From Uloborus plumipes (taxonomy: Eukaryota; Arthropoda; Arachnida; Araneae; Uloboridae): a DNA stretch of 64,000 bases. The notes below the pieces were generated by a model. It saw nothing but the letters and a program-made list of their open reading frames with translations, did not search any database and was not told where the DNA came from. Below are positions 1 to 9,898 of this stretch, one piece after another. A program made the translations under genes and the position numbers. Location: NCBI GenBank assembly GCA_038373865.1, contig JAXGGA010002010.1:1-64000 (forward strand), in the 5' to 3' direction. How positions within the stretch are numbered: position 1 is the first letter of the stretch; every line of letters begins with the position of its first letter.

Positions 1-197
1 ACTTAAGGCATCTACTAAGAAATTTACACGTAAAATGAAGTATTGTGGGGTCCATATCAGATTTTTTAATCATACTTTGAAAGAATTATAGTTGAATTAT
101 AACTAAAATAGAGCATATTTTCTGCTATATCAATTATTTTACAAATAAACTTTTATTTTTATACCATGGGGCAAAGCACGTGGCGGGTCACGCTTAG
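1..197 (+). mobile_element. Helitron 3' end (remnant, enters from the left)
   Basis: The first 197 bases match, with scattered differences, the last 200 bases of the Helitron at 47168-48691 (shared phrases include CATCTACTAAGAAATTTACA and GGGGTCCATA). The shared block ends at CTTAG followed by T, where the better copy ends CTAG followed by T. A GC-rich stretch just before the end (GGGGCAAAGCACGTGGCGGG) corresponds to the hairpin expected near a Helitron 3' end. No Rep/helicase coding is visible, and the 5' part lies outside the window. Confidence 0.55.
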
Positions 198-370
198 TAA
201 ATAAAATAAAACAATAATGATAAAGAAATAATTTAAATTAAAATGATAAATTAATGAATAATTTACATTAAAAAATCAGTAAATTATTCGCTTTAAAAAA
301 TAAATCAACAAAAATTTGAATAAATAAATAAATAAATTAGTTTAAAAAAATCCCCCCCAAAAAATTTGAT

Positions 371-385
371 GGCGCAACTTGCGCC
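371..385. repeat. Short perfect palindrome
   Basis: GGCGCAACTTGCGCC is a perfect inverted repeat with 7-bp arms and a one-base centre. It lies next to a long C run. I see no function; it may belong to the decayed hAT-like copy to its right. Confidence 0.5.
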
Positions 386-392
386 ATAATCA

Positions 393-418
393 CCCCCCCC
401 CCCCCCCCCCCCCCCCCC
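393..418. repeat. Poly-C tract, 26 bases
   Basis: This is an uninterrupted run of 26 C. Similar shorter C or G runs recur at about 867-881, 15770-15779, 16141-16153, 29950-29961 and 57286-57330. Several of these sit inside hAT-like MITEs, so the runs appear to be expansions within one transposon family. Length may be unreliable in assembly. Confidence 0.8.
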
Positions 419-419
419 A

Positions 420-929
420 CCCGTGGGCATCCCTGATATCTTCCTCACCAAGACAGGCCAGTCAATTGAGGGATCAAGGGGAATTAATCTAGGGAAGTGT
501 TTGTCAATTTCCACCTCGTTTTGGGAAATTAATACTTTTATATATAAATGAAAGTGGTTTTTGCTTATATTTGGTATAATTTGCACTGAAAATATACCCT
601 TTGCCCCCCTCCCCCCGGGCAAAATTCAAAGTGAAGGACCTGCATTATTAAAAAGGGGGTTAATTGCAGATAAACACGAACTTTCGCCATATTTAGTGCT
701 AAGACTTTTCCCACTATTATTCATGAAGAAAAATAACTGCAATGGTAAAAAATGTAGTCTTTGTTCATGTGGTCATAGTGTGTTTTTTTTTTTTTTTTTT
801 TGTATCTTTATGAGAAGCGTTTGATGTCAAAGTCAAGGTTGTAAAAATTTTATTTTTAGTTTATCCCCCCCCCCCCCCCCGCCAAGGATCCTGTCCCGTA
901 TTTGCAGTTCTTAAATCTGGCAACCCCGC
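420..929 (-). mobile_element. hAT-like non-autonomous element, decayed copy
   Basis: Read on the minus strand from 929, the sequence starts GGTTGCCAGATTTAAGAA and continues with phrases shared in order with the element at 29903-31239: an ATACGGGACAG block, a G-rich run, a CATTTTTTACCATTGCA block, then GTGGGAAAAGT and TTAGCACTAAATAT. It is therefore a second, inverted and more decayed copy of that family. The outermost CAGGG of the terminus is mutated and the far end is unclear near the poly-C tract. The apparent small ORFs here are chance. Confidence 0.5.
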
Positions 930-3484
930 ACACACCACATTTACGTATCACGAGTGATAACTGGTCACAGAGACGTGGAATTTATTAACTTGAGGAAATT
1001 AGTTGAGCCCAAATTTATGACTATGTAGTCATAGTTATAATTCCTCACGTTTTAAGAGAAAAACTCACAATGAACTGGTTTTTTTTTTCCGAAGTAAAAC
1101 TTTTTTTGCTCAAATTACGGTAAAACAGAATAAAACTGTAGCTATTTTTAAGTTACCCGTCTCCTGCTAATTTTACAGGTGGATGCGAAAGCCTTTAAGA
1201 AAAAGTAAATGGAAGAAGTAAAGGAGAACAAAATGGAGTGGATTGAAAAAATAAGTACTGTCTTGCGCTACGCAGAAGAAGCTTTTTTACCTTTCTTACA
1301 TTTTTTACCTGGATTAGCACCTTTCTAGATCCTTGGTTGAAAAAAAGTGAGTCTAAATTTCTTTCAATTGGTAATTAATTAATATTATTATTATTATTTT
1401 TTCCAGAAAAGTATTTGGTGTGCCGTATTTTTGTTTTGCCATGTATTATTCATTAATTTTTGTAACGAAATTGTGTCTAAGATGACATTTTCCTCGGATC
1501 TTTTCAATTCCATTGTAAAAGAGGTGACGTAACTTTTTCTTTTTGACGAAAAAAAGAGGGGAAAACATTACCCTCCAGGTATTTTGTGATTTTGTATTAA
1601 ACTCGCGTGCAATTCAAGTTTCAGAGAATCATGATGTAAGCGCTTTTTTTTCAAATCGAAATTTTGCAACAAGTTCAGATGCACGAAACGCTTTTAAAAT
1701 CTACCAAAAAGAAAAGAAAAGAAAAAAAAACGAACCCGCTGAATGTCAAACGTAAAGACGGGTGCCCAAAACCTCATTCTAGCAGAACGATAACCAATCC
1801 CCAATCCCTCACGATAAAATTTTTCTGACAAATGTAACAAAAATCATATCTTTAAATTAATAACTGAAAAACCATTTCTCCCTCGCTCGTCGGAATTGCC
1901 CAATTAGTGGAGAACTGTACACGCGAAGAGGCGGAGAACAATCGAAATTAAGCCAGATTAAAAGTCGTCTGCACCCATCACCCTTCTACTCCCGATTCCC
2001 GGTGACACTCCCCTCCTTTTACGGTCATCTGAGGCAGGGGCATTGGGACTACATCCCCCAAAATGTGGCCGGTATTAATTGCTGCTTCTTAAAATGTCGA
2101 ATGACATAAGAGGGGACCGTACAATCATTGCATATGTTTTCGTGCGAGGTTTCGCTGAAGTAATTTCAAAAAAAAAAAAAAAGGTAAGCTGATCTGGAGT
2201 AAGGATATCAATTATTTTCCTGATGTGTTTTGTGTGCGTGTGTGTGTTTTTAAGTATTTTATAGGTTGTCTTTTTTAATCAATTATTTTTTTTATTTTTA
2301 AAATCCAGGGGGTGAAAGTACTCTCCTGCCGGCACTCAGAGACTTAAATATGAAATAATTTTTTCGCCATGTATTTTTTAGCCTACTTTCCGTTAAAGTA
2401 AAAGAAAGACAAAAAAAAAAAGCATTGAAAATGGCTGATGCATCTTTTAAAATGTCACGAAGTCTTATAATAAAAAAGTAAGAAGGAAGAAAAATATTTA
2501 ATATCGAAAATTAAAAATTGGAAAGTAGGATTTCGATGTGGGAAAAATGAGTGTTGGTCTGTCTGTCAGTCTGTCCCCCACCCATCCCTCAAGTAGCATC
2601 AAAATTTAAAATATCCAATATTGCCAATTAAGAACAAAATTCGATTTTAATTTCAACTTAATTTGTGCCAACGATTCCGCCTATTTTTCCGTTCATCTGT
2701 TTCGATACGCTTGCTTGGACTTACTCTTTCATTCAATATTTTGCTCTTTCTATGCAGGTGAATGAAAACTCTCGTGACTTTCTCTTCACGATTTAACGCA
2801 AGCTCTTGATCGGTGAAAAAAAAAAAAAAACCCGGCGGGTATTATATGTGAAATATAAAAGCATGAAATGTCATTATGTAAATGACGTGTTTCTATTTTA
2901 ACTTTTCCCCAATTTAAAAACTTTTTGTTTCATTTTTTTTTTCTTTGAATTCTTCAAAACAAAAATTTTACATAGAGCACATTTTATTTGAAAGAGCTCT
3001 AGAAGTTAAAATGCACAAAAAGATTTGTTGATTTATGCATTTTTTTCAGTGTATTCTTTGCAAGATTCATGCAAACATTAGCTAGTTCTTACGAAATAAA
3101 TTCAAATCTTTCTATCCACTAAATGAATTGTCTTAAAAGTATAGAGAAGTTATTTTTAATAGAAACAAAAATACATTTTTGCATGAAGAAATAGATGTAG
3201 ATGAATACAAATTAAAACGTAAATTTTATGCAATTTAGTGCTTGAGTAAAACTGGAAAGAAAAGGGTAGTTTTAATTTCAATGTTAGAATACAGGGATAG
3301 TAAGCTCATTTAATTCTAGACAAATTTAGCTCTCTCTCTATCTCTCTTTTTTTTGCAAATGTTACAACGACCACTTCTCCCCCTTATTTTGGTCAATAGC
3401 AGTCTTTATTTTAATTTAATTTTTATTGCAAACTATAATTCTTTTCCCATCTTATTGATTCTCCACCCCTTCCCGAAACAAAGC
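930..3484. other. AT-rich non-coding stretch
   Basis: I see no gene or clear transposon here. There are short ATT runs near 1384-1398, a GT run near 2229-2247, a CT run near 3330-3345 and several A or T homopolymers. One GC-richer island (about 1860-2160) is listed separately. Confidence 0.6.
1860..2160. other. GC-richer non-coding island
   Basis: About 300 bases are clearly less AT-biased and less repetitive than the surroundings, and stops occur in all frames. Similar islands occur near 11380, 23040, 24215, 26180, 33000, 43560, 55800 and 57600. A conserved regulatory element is one explanation, and an old transposon remnant is another. Nothing in the sequence decides between them. Confidence 0.25.
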
Positions 3485-3488
3485 ATAT
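3485..3488. repeat. Target site duplication ATAT (left copy)
   Basis: ATAT lies directly before the TG of the left LTR, and the same four bases follow the right LTR at 9730-9733. Four-base duplications of alternating AT sequence are known for gypsy-group retrotransposons such as 17.6 and 297. Confidence 0.85.
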
Positions 3489-3791
3489 TGTTACAAATCT
3501 TGTAAATAGTTGTTGTTTTTCCTGCCTTGCATCATTTTTATTAGTTTTGGTTTTATCTGACGTCATGTTGCAAAAGTATCTGAAGATATCACTTTTATCA
3601 CTTGTATACCGGCCCCGTAACACTTTGTAGTTTTTACACTTGCCCTAACTTTAATAAGCGTGAAGACATTTTCGCTCGGAGTGGTGTTTTTCTTTTTATT
3701 TCTAGCGTTTTCTTGAATGAATTGTTTAAAGTTATGAATGATTTGGAATATTCCAGATATTACTAGAAAGTTGTCGGGAATTCTTTCCGTG

Positions 3792-3799
3792 TATAAATA
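3792..3799 (+). promoter_or_regulatory. TATA box in the 5' LTR
   Basis: TATAAATA lies about 300 bases into the LTR. It probably sets the start of the genomic transcript roughly 25-30 bases downstream, near 3825. The same box is present at 9413-9420 in the right LTR. The start site itself is inferred. Confidence 0.7.
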
Positions 3800-4033
3800 G
3801 CTGGCCTTGAACACAAGTCAGTTAGTTGTTTTCAGATTTGATTCTGGTGACTCGTTTTATTCGCTATTCGCTTGGGCGAATGTTTGTTTTGCTTTTGTAA
3901 TTGCTTAATTACTGTTCACGTTAGATACGTGGTGCTGAATTACTGTTGAGAGTACAGTGTAGTGTTTGCTGCCTAATTGCTGATGTTTAGCAATTGTTTT
4001 CTGCTCTTATTGTAAATAGTGTACATACTTGTA

Positions 4034-4039
4034 AATAAA
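4034..4039 (+). terminator. Polyadenylation signal in the 5' LTR
   Basis: AATAAA lies within GTAAATAAATT, 75 bases before the LTR end. The copy that would act on the genomic RNA is the one in the right LTR at 9655-9660. Confidence 0.6.
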
Positions 4040-4112
4040 TTTATAGTTACTTCCTCAAGATTGGAATGCTCATTTGAAGAAAGTTGAAGGTGCTACGGAC
4101 TCGTTACAATTT

Positions 4113-4130
4113 TGGCGCCCAACGTGGGGC
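4113..4130 (+). promoter_or_regulatory. Primer binding site, tRNA-Lys(1,2) type
   Basis: TGGCGCCCAACGTGGGGC lies four bases after the 5' LTR. It is the standard 18-base complement to the 3' end of the tRNA-Lys1,2 class. It primes minus-strand synthesis. Confidence 0.9.
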
Positions 4131-4205
4131 ATCTTCAAGGACTTTCTTGGAATTATCTGTGAACTTGGACTTTTCTTCCTAAGGACTTTTTGAATTCGGA
4201 ATTTT

Positions 4206-6968
4206 ATGGTGATTACTCGAGCAATGGATGAACAACTGAAACAACTCCTTGATGCGATCAACGCTGTTAAAAGTGACCTCAAGAATGATATGGCGACTCT
4301 GGCTACTAATCAAGAACAATTAAAGAATGAGCTATCTACTAATCAAGAACAATTAAAGAATGAGCTGGCTACTAATCAAGAACAATTAAAAAAGGATCTA
4401 GCTGAAGAAATTAAAAGCGATCTAACGTCAATGAAAAGTTTGGTGGAAAGTAAATTTACCAATATGGAAAATAAAGTGGAGGCTCTAGAAGAGAAAGTTG
4501 ACAGCGTTGAAGATCGAATTACCACAGTAGAAAATCACGTGGAAAAGAAAATTAAAGAAATTGAATCAAAGTTATCAGCATCCTGCAACAACTCAAGTGA
4601 CTGTGTAGCTGCAGCTGGAACTATTCGTTCATCCATTAAACTGGCCACATTTGACGGGAAGACCTCGTGGAATATTTACAAGAAGCAGTTTCTCATCGTT
4701 GCAGAAGCAAACTCCTGGGACTCTTCCACGAAAGCCTGTCACCTTGCAGCCTCGCTGAGAGGGGATGCAGCTGAAATACTACAGACCTTCCCAGAGGACA
4801 AGCTCTGTGACTTCGAAGCCTTATCATCGACCTTGGAGCTTCGCTTTGGCGAAGTATGCCAAAAAGGATTCAGCCAACTCCAGCTGAAATCCCGACTCCA
4901 GAGGGATAGAGAGACTTTGCAAGTGTTTGCAGCAGACGTTGAGAGGCTTTCCCATCTCGCCTTCTCAGACTGTCCTTCGAGTGTTCGCGATAGCCTGGCC
5001 CTGAACTACTTCATAGATGGAGTGCGAAATCCAGAAGTTCAGATGGCTCTCCGGATGGCGGACATTAAGGATCTTAAATCCGGTCTGGTCTACGCAATGA
5101 AGTTCGAGGCTGCACAGCAAACATCCCGCAAGGATCGCCATACAATCAGGGGCGTGGAAGTGAGTGCTCCGGATTTGAACTCAACTTGTCTCTCGGAAAT
5201 TAAGCGACAAATCAACGAGATCTCGGGGACCCTGAAGAAGATTACTGCTCGCAAAGACCAGAGTAGACAACCACTGAAGTGCTGGAAATGTGGCGGTGAG
5301 GGCCACGTACGAAGGAATTGCGAAGCTCGCCAAGAAAAGAAGACGTCTCCCAAAGTTTTCCAGATTTCCCCAAGAAGTGGCGGCTGCAACGGACTCTTCA
5401 TTTACGCTTATGTGAATGGGTTTCCCTGCGAAATGATTGTGGACACAGGAGCAAACGTTACCATTATTAAGACTGATGTAGCTCGTCAATTTGGACTCAA
5501 GATCTTATGGACGCCGCCCTGCGTTACTCTCCAAACTGTGACAGGTGACAAGATCGAGATTGAAGGAAAAGCGAACGTAGAAATAATGTTCGGGAGCGCC
5601 ACTTACCATCATACGGCATTCGTCGCTGACATTACAGATCCCTTCATTCTCGGGCTGGACTTTTTGAGAAAATTTGATTTTTCTATCGACTTTAAAAATA
5701 ATGAGCTGCACTCGATGAGGGAAGACATAGCAATTTTCAATGCTGAAAATAACTTAAAATCCGCTCATCAAATAATAGCCCAAACAGATTTATCGATTCC
5801 CTCTAGATCAGAAGTACTAATACCTGGCTCCATCAAGGAAAATAACAGTTTTAAATTCGGCCTAATTGAATATCCTAACCAGAGTAATAGCCCAAAAGGA
5901 GTACTAGTGGCGTCTACGCTTGTGGACCTTTCAAGGAATGCAGTTCCTGTGAGAGTCGCCAATGTAAGTGAAAGACCGAGGAATATTAAGAAAGGAGAAG
6001 TGTTGGCAACTTGTACTCCCGTAAACTGCATCATCAGAAGAATTGATTCCTCCGAGACTGTGTCTTCCGAGTCCTTGACTTCGAAATTAATTGGGAGTGC
6101 ACCATTATCGACGGATCAAAGATACGCTGCGGAAAAGTTGGTGGACAACTTCAAGCAGGTGTTTTCATCTACATCCGAGGATGTGGGTCGCACGAATTTA
6201 ACGCAGCATAGGATTGACACTGAAGATCATCCCCCTATCAAGCAGCATCCAAGACGACTACCGTTCGCCAAGAAGGAAGAGGTTGAGATCCTCGTAAAAG
6301 AGATGCAGGAGAATGACGTCATCGAACCCTCATCCAGTCCTTGGGCATCCCCTATCGTCTTGGTCCGAAAGAAAGACGGCTCCACCAGATTTTGTGTTGA
6401 TTACCGACGCCTGAATGACATCACCAAGAAGGACAGTTACCCTCTTCCACGGATCGATGACACTCTGGACACCCTTTCCGGACACAAGTGGTTTTCGACC
6501 CTGGATTTAAAGAGCGGCTACTGGCAGGTGGAGATACACCCCGACGACCGAGAGAAGACGGCGTTTACAACCGGACAAGGCTTGTGGCAGTTTAAAGTGA
6601 TGCCCTTCGGCCTCTGCAATGCACCAGCCACGTTCGAGCGTCTTATGGAATCAGTGTTACGAGGACTGTCTTATGAATCCTGTCTTGTCTACTTGGACGA
6701 CATTATCATCATAGGACGCAGTTTTGAGGAACATTTGGATAATCTTAGGAAGGTGCTGCAAAAGCTTAAGGAAGCCAACCTGAAGTTAAGCCCGTCCAAA
6801 TGTAATTTGTTCCGCCGTGAGGTGAACTACCTTGGTCACATTATCTCTTCCGAAGGTGTACGAACAGATCCAGATAAGGTATCTGCAGTCAAGAATTGGA
6901 GCCGCCCCGAAAATGTCCATCAGCTGCGAAGTTTCCTGGGCTCTGCACGTACTACAGGAAGTTTGTGA
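4206..6968 (+). CDS. gag-pol: Gag-protease-reverse transcriptase polyprotein (5' part of broken gag-pol)
   Basis: This 920-codon frame encodes Gag fused to the first half of Pol with no stop between them. Residues 1-125 are charged and predicted coiled coil, with three 11-residue repeats (TNQEQLKNEL-type) at 34-66. The middle is a Ty3-type Gag region. A CCHC knuckle has C359, C362, H367 and C372. The protease has the DTG triad at 413-415. Reverse transcriptase spans roughly 690-880, with the first catalytic aspartate at D767 and YLDD at 829-832. Homology continues to about residue 911, then the frame runs into 9 unrelated residues and a stop. The start at 4206 is the first ATG after the primer site; an in-frame ATG at 4224 is an alternative. 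The rest of Pol lies one frame away, in the next feature. Confidence 0.95.
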   Translation: MVITRAMDEQLKQLLDAINAVKSDLKNDMATLATNQEQLKNELSTNQEQLKNELATNQEQLKKDLAEEIKSDLTSMKSLVESKFTNMENKVEALEEKVDSVEDRITTVENHVEKKIKEIESKLSASCNNSSDCVAAAGTIRSSIKLATFDGKTSWNIYKKQFLIVAEANSWDSSTKACHLAASLRGDAAEILQTFPEDKLCDFEALSSTLELRFGEVCQKGFSQLQLKSRLQRDRETLQVFAADVERLSHLAFSDCPSSVRDSLALNYFIDGVRNPEVQMALRMADIKDLKSGLVYAMKFEAAQQTSRKDRHTIRGVEVSAPDLNSTCLSEIKRQINEISGTLKKITARKDQSRQPLKCWKCGGEGHVRRNCEARQEKKTSPKVFQISPRSGGCNGLFIYAYVNGFPCEMIVDTGANVTIIKTDVARQFGLKILWTPPCVTLQTVTGDKIEIEGKANVEIMFGSATYHHTAFVADITDPFILGLDFLRKFDFSIDFKNNELHSMREDIAIFNAENNLKSAHQIIAQTDLSIPSRSEVLIPGSIKENNSFKFGLIEYPNQSNSPKGVLVASTLVDLSRNAVPVRVANVSERPRNIKKGEVLATCTPVNCIIRRIDSSETVSSESLTSKLIGSAPLSTDQRYAAEKLVDNFKQVFSSTSEDVGRTNLTQHRIDTEDHPPIKQHPRRLPFAKKEEVEILVKEMQENDVIEPSSSPWASPIVLVRKKDGSTRFCVDYRRLNDITKKDSYPLPRIDDTLDTLSGHKWFSTLDLKSGYWQVEIHPDDREKTAFTTGQGLWQFKVMPFGLCNAPATFERLMESVLRGLSYESCLVYLDDIIIIGRSFEEHLDNLRKVLQKLKEANLKLSPSKCNLFRREVNYLGHIISSEGVRTDPDKVSAVKNWSRPENVHQLRSFLGSARTTGSL
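4305..4403 (+). repeat. 33-bp tandem repeat inside gag, three copies
   Basis: Three in-frame 33-bp units start at 4305, 4338 and 4371, and each encodes an 11-residue TNQEQLKNEL-like segment. An 11-residue period fits an extended coiled coil. The first two copies differ at few bases, which suggests recent expansion. Copy number may vary between family members. Confidence 0.9.
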
Positions 6969-8896
6969 AGGGTTTTTCCAACATTGCACGACCTTTGCAT
7001 AAGCTGACGGAGAGCAAACAAAAATTTGAATGGTCCAAAGAATGCGAGGATGCATTTCTACAGCTGAAGGAGGCTTTAACATCAACGCCTATTCTCTCTT
7101 ATCCTCAGCCTGAAAAATCCTTCATACTTGACACTGATGCGAGCCACGAGAGCGTTGGAGCTGTTTTATCTCAAGAAATAGACGGTAACGAACATGTCAT
7201 CGCTTACTGGAGCAAATGCTTATCCAAGTCGGAGCGAAATTATTGTGTCACGAGAAAGGAATTGCTCGCCATAGTTAAAGCTGTAGAACATTTCCATCAT
7301 TACCTCTACGGCCGTAAATTCCTGCTCCGAACCGATCATGCCTCTTTAACTTGGCTTTTGAATTTCAAGAATCCAGAGGGCCAGGTAGCCAGGTGGATAC
7401 AGCGGCTCCAGGAATATGACATCGAGATTAAGCACCGAAAAGGTTTGTCACACGGGAATGCTGACGCATTATCAAGAAGACCTTGTTCCGAGAACTGCCA
7501 TTATTGCTCCCGAATAGAGAAACAGTACGGGACGACAATCCCTACTGCCTGTCAAGTTACTGCTACTTCATCATCTTCAGATCCTGATCCATGGAGTGAC
7601 GACCAAGTAAGAAAAGATCAGCTTGAAGACCCAGACCTAAAGCCTATCATAGAGTTAATGGAAAAAGACAGTCGGCGACCTAGTTGGCAAGACATTTCTA
7701 TCTACAGTCCTGCAACGAAAAGATACTGGGCTCTATGGAACTCTCTCCAGTTGCGAAATGGCGTCCTGTATCGGAAATGGGAATCTGACGATGGTAAAGC
7801 ATTCAAATGGCAGTTACTCCTTCCCAGATCAAGAATTCCAGACGTTCTAAAGGAGTTGCACAGTAGTCCGACTGGAGGACATTTTGGTGTGTTGAAAACC
7901 CTCTGCAAGGTTCGAGAACGCTTCTTCTGGAGCAAGGCGAAGGATGACGTAGAGAAGTGGTGTCATTCTTGTGACGCCTGTGCTGCCCGTAAAGGACCGA
8001 AGAGAAGAAGCCGCGGGAAGCTACATCTTTACAACGTAGGAGCTCCTTTCGAACGAATCGGGATCGACATTCTTGGTCCTCTACCGAAAACTACTGATGG
8101 GAACAAATACATCCTCGTTTCCATTGACTATTTCACCAAATGGCCCGAAGCATATTCCATTCCGGATCAAGAAGCTACCACTGTAGCAGAGACTCTAGTC
8201 CAGCATTGGATCTCGAGATATGGGACACCTTTGCAGATCCACTCCGATCAGGGGAGAAACTTCATCTCTGCTGTGTTTAAAGGCCTATGTAAAATCCTCA
8301 AAATTGAGAAAACTCGAACGACACCACTACACCCACAATCGGACGGCATGGTGGAGAGATTCAACAGGACAATCCTTAATAATCTCTCGCTTATGGTCTC
8401 CAAAAATCAACAGGATTGGGACAAGAAACTTCCTCTGTTCCTGCTGGCCTACCGCAGTGCTGTCCACGAGACCACCGGATATTCCCCATCACAGATGCTC
8501 TTCGGCCGAGAGCTTCGGCTGCCTTGTGATCTCGTCTTCGGTCTCCCTCCAGATGCGCCTTCATCGCCTGAGGAGTACGTCCAGGATCTCCAGGCCCGGT
8601 TGGAGGACGTTCATCACTTCGCACGGGAGCGAATCAACATCGCGACGGAGAAGATGAAGACCCGATACGATACAAGGTCTACTGGCCATGACTTTCAAGA
8701 AGGTGACAAGGTGTGGCTATGGAATCCCATCCGACGTAAAGGTCTGTCACCCAAATTGCAGTCGCATTGGGATGGACCCTACACAGTCCTTCACCGGCTG
8801 AACGACGTCGTAGTGAGGATCCAGAAGTCATCACATTCAAAACCTAGGGTTGTACATTATGATCGGCTAGCCCCATACTATGGCCATAGTTCGTAA
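6896..8896 (+). CDS. pol: RNase H-integrase part of Pol (3' part of broken gag-pol)
   Basis: The frame is open for 666 codons, but real homology begins near residue 15 (about 6939). The first residues, including the ATG at 6896, are an out-of-frame shadow of RT. RNase H has acidic residues at D81, E122, D147 and D190. Integrase follows, with zinc-binding H322, H329, C356 and C359, catalytic D391, D451 and E487 (the last two separated by 35 residues), and a GPY module at 627-629. All expected catalytic residues are present. The frame joins the upstream polyprotein only if one base is regained near 6936-6944. The position is inside the conserved tether between RT and RNase H, not at a gag/pol junction, so I read it as a mutation or sequencing error rather than programmed frameshifting. 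Confidence 0.94.
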   Translation: MEPPRKCPSAAKFPGLCTYYRKFVKGFSNIARPLHKLTESKQKFEWSKECEDAFLQLKEALTSTPILSYPQPEKSFILDTDASHESVGAVLSQEIDGNEHVIAYWSKCLSKSERNYCVTRKELLAIVKAVEHFHHYLYGRKFLLRTDHASLTWLLNFKNPEGQVARWIQRLQEYDIEIKHRKGLSHGNADALSRRPCSENCHYCSRIEKQYGTTIPTACQVTATSSSSDPDPWSDDQVRKDQLEDPDLKPIIELMEKDSRRPSWQDISIYSPATKRYWALWNSLQLRNGVLYRKWESDDGKAFKWQLLLPRSRIPDVLKELHSSPTGGHFGVLKTLCKVRERFFWSKAKDDVEKWCHSCDACAARKGPKRRSRGKLHLYNVGAPFERIGIDILGPLPKTTDGNKYILVSIDYFTKWPEAYSIPDQEATTVAETLVQHWISRYGTPLQIHSDQGRNFISAVFKGLCKILKIEKTRTTPLHPQSDGMVERFNRTILNNLSLMVSKNQQDWDKKLPLFLLAYRSAVHETTGYSPSQMLFGRELRLPCDLVFGLPPDAPSSPEEYVQDLQARLEDVHHFARERINIATEKMKTRYDTRSTGHDFQEGDKVWLWNPIRRKGLSPKLQSHWDGPYTVLHRLNDVVVRIQKSSHSKPRVVHYDRLAPYYGHSS

Positions 8897-9096
8897 AATA
8901 AATCTAAAGCTACCATGGTAATTTGTTTGTAAATTTTGTAAATAACTTTTGCCTTTAATTGTCTGTAATATTACTTCATCAATGTGATTATTTCTTTCAT
9001 GTTCTCATTGTGATTGGTCATCATGTAATGTGTGCACCTGTAAATTTTCCCTTGCTTCCTTTCTGGGGATTGTACTGCCCGGGACGTGCAGTCCTT
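8897..9096 (+). other. Non-coding 3' leader of the retrotransposon
   Basis: The roughly 200 bases between the pol stop and the polypurine tract carry no reading frame of interest. There is no third ORF that could be an envelope gene. Confidence 0.7.
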
Positions 9097-9109
9097 GGGA
9101 AGGGGGCAA
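9097..9109 (+). promoter_or_regulatory. Polypurine tract
   Basis: GGGAAGGGGGCAA lies immediately before the TG of the right LTR, where the plus-strand primer is expected. Confidence 0.85.
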
Positions 9110-9729
9110 TGTTACAAATCTTGTAAATAGTTGTTGTTTTTCCTGCCTTGCATCATTTTTATTAGTTTTGGTTTTATCTGACGTCATGTTGCAAAAGTAT
9201 CTGAAGATATCACTTTTATCACTTGTATACCGGCCCCGTAACACTTTGTAGTTTTTACACTTGCCCTAACTTTAATAAGCGTGAAGACATTTTCGCTCGG
9301 AGTGGTGTTTTTCTTTTTATTTCTAGCGTTTTCTTGAATGAATTGTTTAAAGTTATGAATGATTTGGAATATTCCAGATATTACTAGAAAGTTGTCGGGA
9401 ATTCTTTCCGTGTATAAATAGCTGGCCTTGAACACAAGTCAGTTAGTTGTTTTCAGATTTGATTCTGGTGACTCGTTTTATTCGCTATTCGCTTGGGCGA
9501 ATGTTTGTTTTGCTTTTGTAATTGCTTAATTACTGTTCACGTTAGATACGTGGTGCTGAATTACTGTTGAGAGTACAGTGTAGTGTTTGCTGCCTAATTG
9601 CTGATGTTTAGCAATTGTTTTCTGCTCTTATTGTAAATAGTGTACATACTTGTAAATAAATTTATAGTTACTTCCTCAAGATTGGAATGCTCATTTGAAG
9701 AAAGTTGAAGGTGCTACGAACTCGTTACA
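9110..9729 (+). repeat. 3' LTR
   Basis: This copy is 620 bp long and identical to the 5' LTR apart from one base near the 3' end (position 9719). It carries TATAAATA at 9413-9420 and AATAAA at 9655-9660. ATAT follows at 9730-9733. Confidence 0.97.
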
Positions 9730-9898
9730 ATATTTTGCTGAATTCAGTCATGTAGGATACATTTGAAACTTGGTACGTCTGTAATCTCATGAAGATTTTT
9801 AAGGATAGTTGTTCTTATAAAATCTAATGAGGGATTTTAGAGGGAATATTGAAGCTATTTGAGAATTGTTGAAAGTTCGCAAATGAAGATTTTCAAAG

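Larger units (their letters stand above)
3489..4108 (+). repeat. 5' LTR
   Basis: The LTR runs from TGTTACAAATC to GTTACA, so it has canonical TG...CA ends. It contains a TATAAATA box at 3792-3799 and an AATAAA signal at 4034-4039, the order expected for U3-R-U5. It matches the right LTR over all 620 bases with one substitution and no indels. Confidence 0.97.
3489..9729 (+). mobile_element. Ty3/gypsy LTR retrotransposon, nearly complete
   Basis: The 6241-bp element has two 620-bp LTRs, a primer binding site, a fused gag-pol reading frame, a polypurine tract and a 4-bp ATAT duplication. The order of domains is Gag with CCHC knuckle, aspartic protease, reverse transcriptase, RNase H and integrase with a GPY module, which is the Ty3/gypsy arrangement. 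No envelope-like ORF follows pol. I compared the LTRs by eye and found one difference, G at 4098 against A at 9719, so insertion is very recent. The one obvious defect is a frameshift near 6936-6944. Confidence 0.97.

Noticed and set aside
6930..6968. Programmed frameshift between the two pol frames
   Set aside because: The break lies within the conserved RT/RNase H tether, not between gag and pol, and I see no slippery heptamer with a following structure, so mutation or sequencing error is simpler.
8220..8657. 145-codon plus-strand frame inside integrase
   Set aside because: It lies in a different frame from the clearly conserved integrase and has no family resemblance.
8897..9096. Envelope gene making the gypsy element an endogenous retrovirus
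   Set aside because: Only about 200 non-coding bases separate pol from the polypurine tract.
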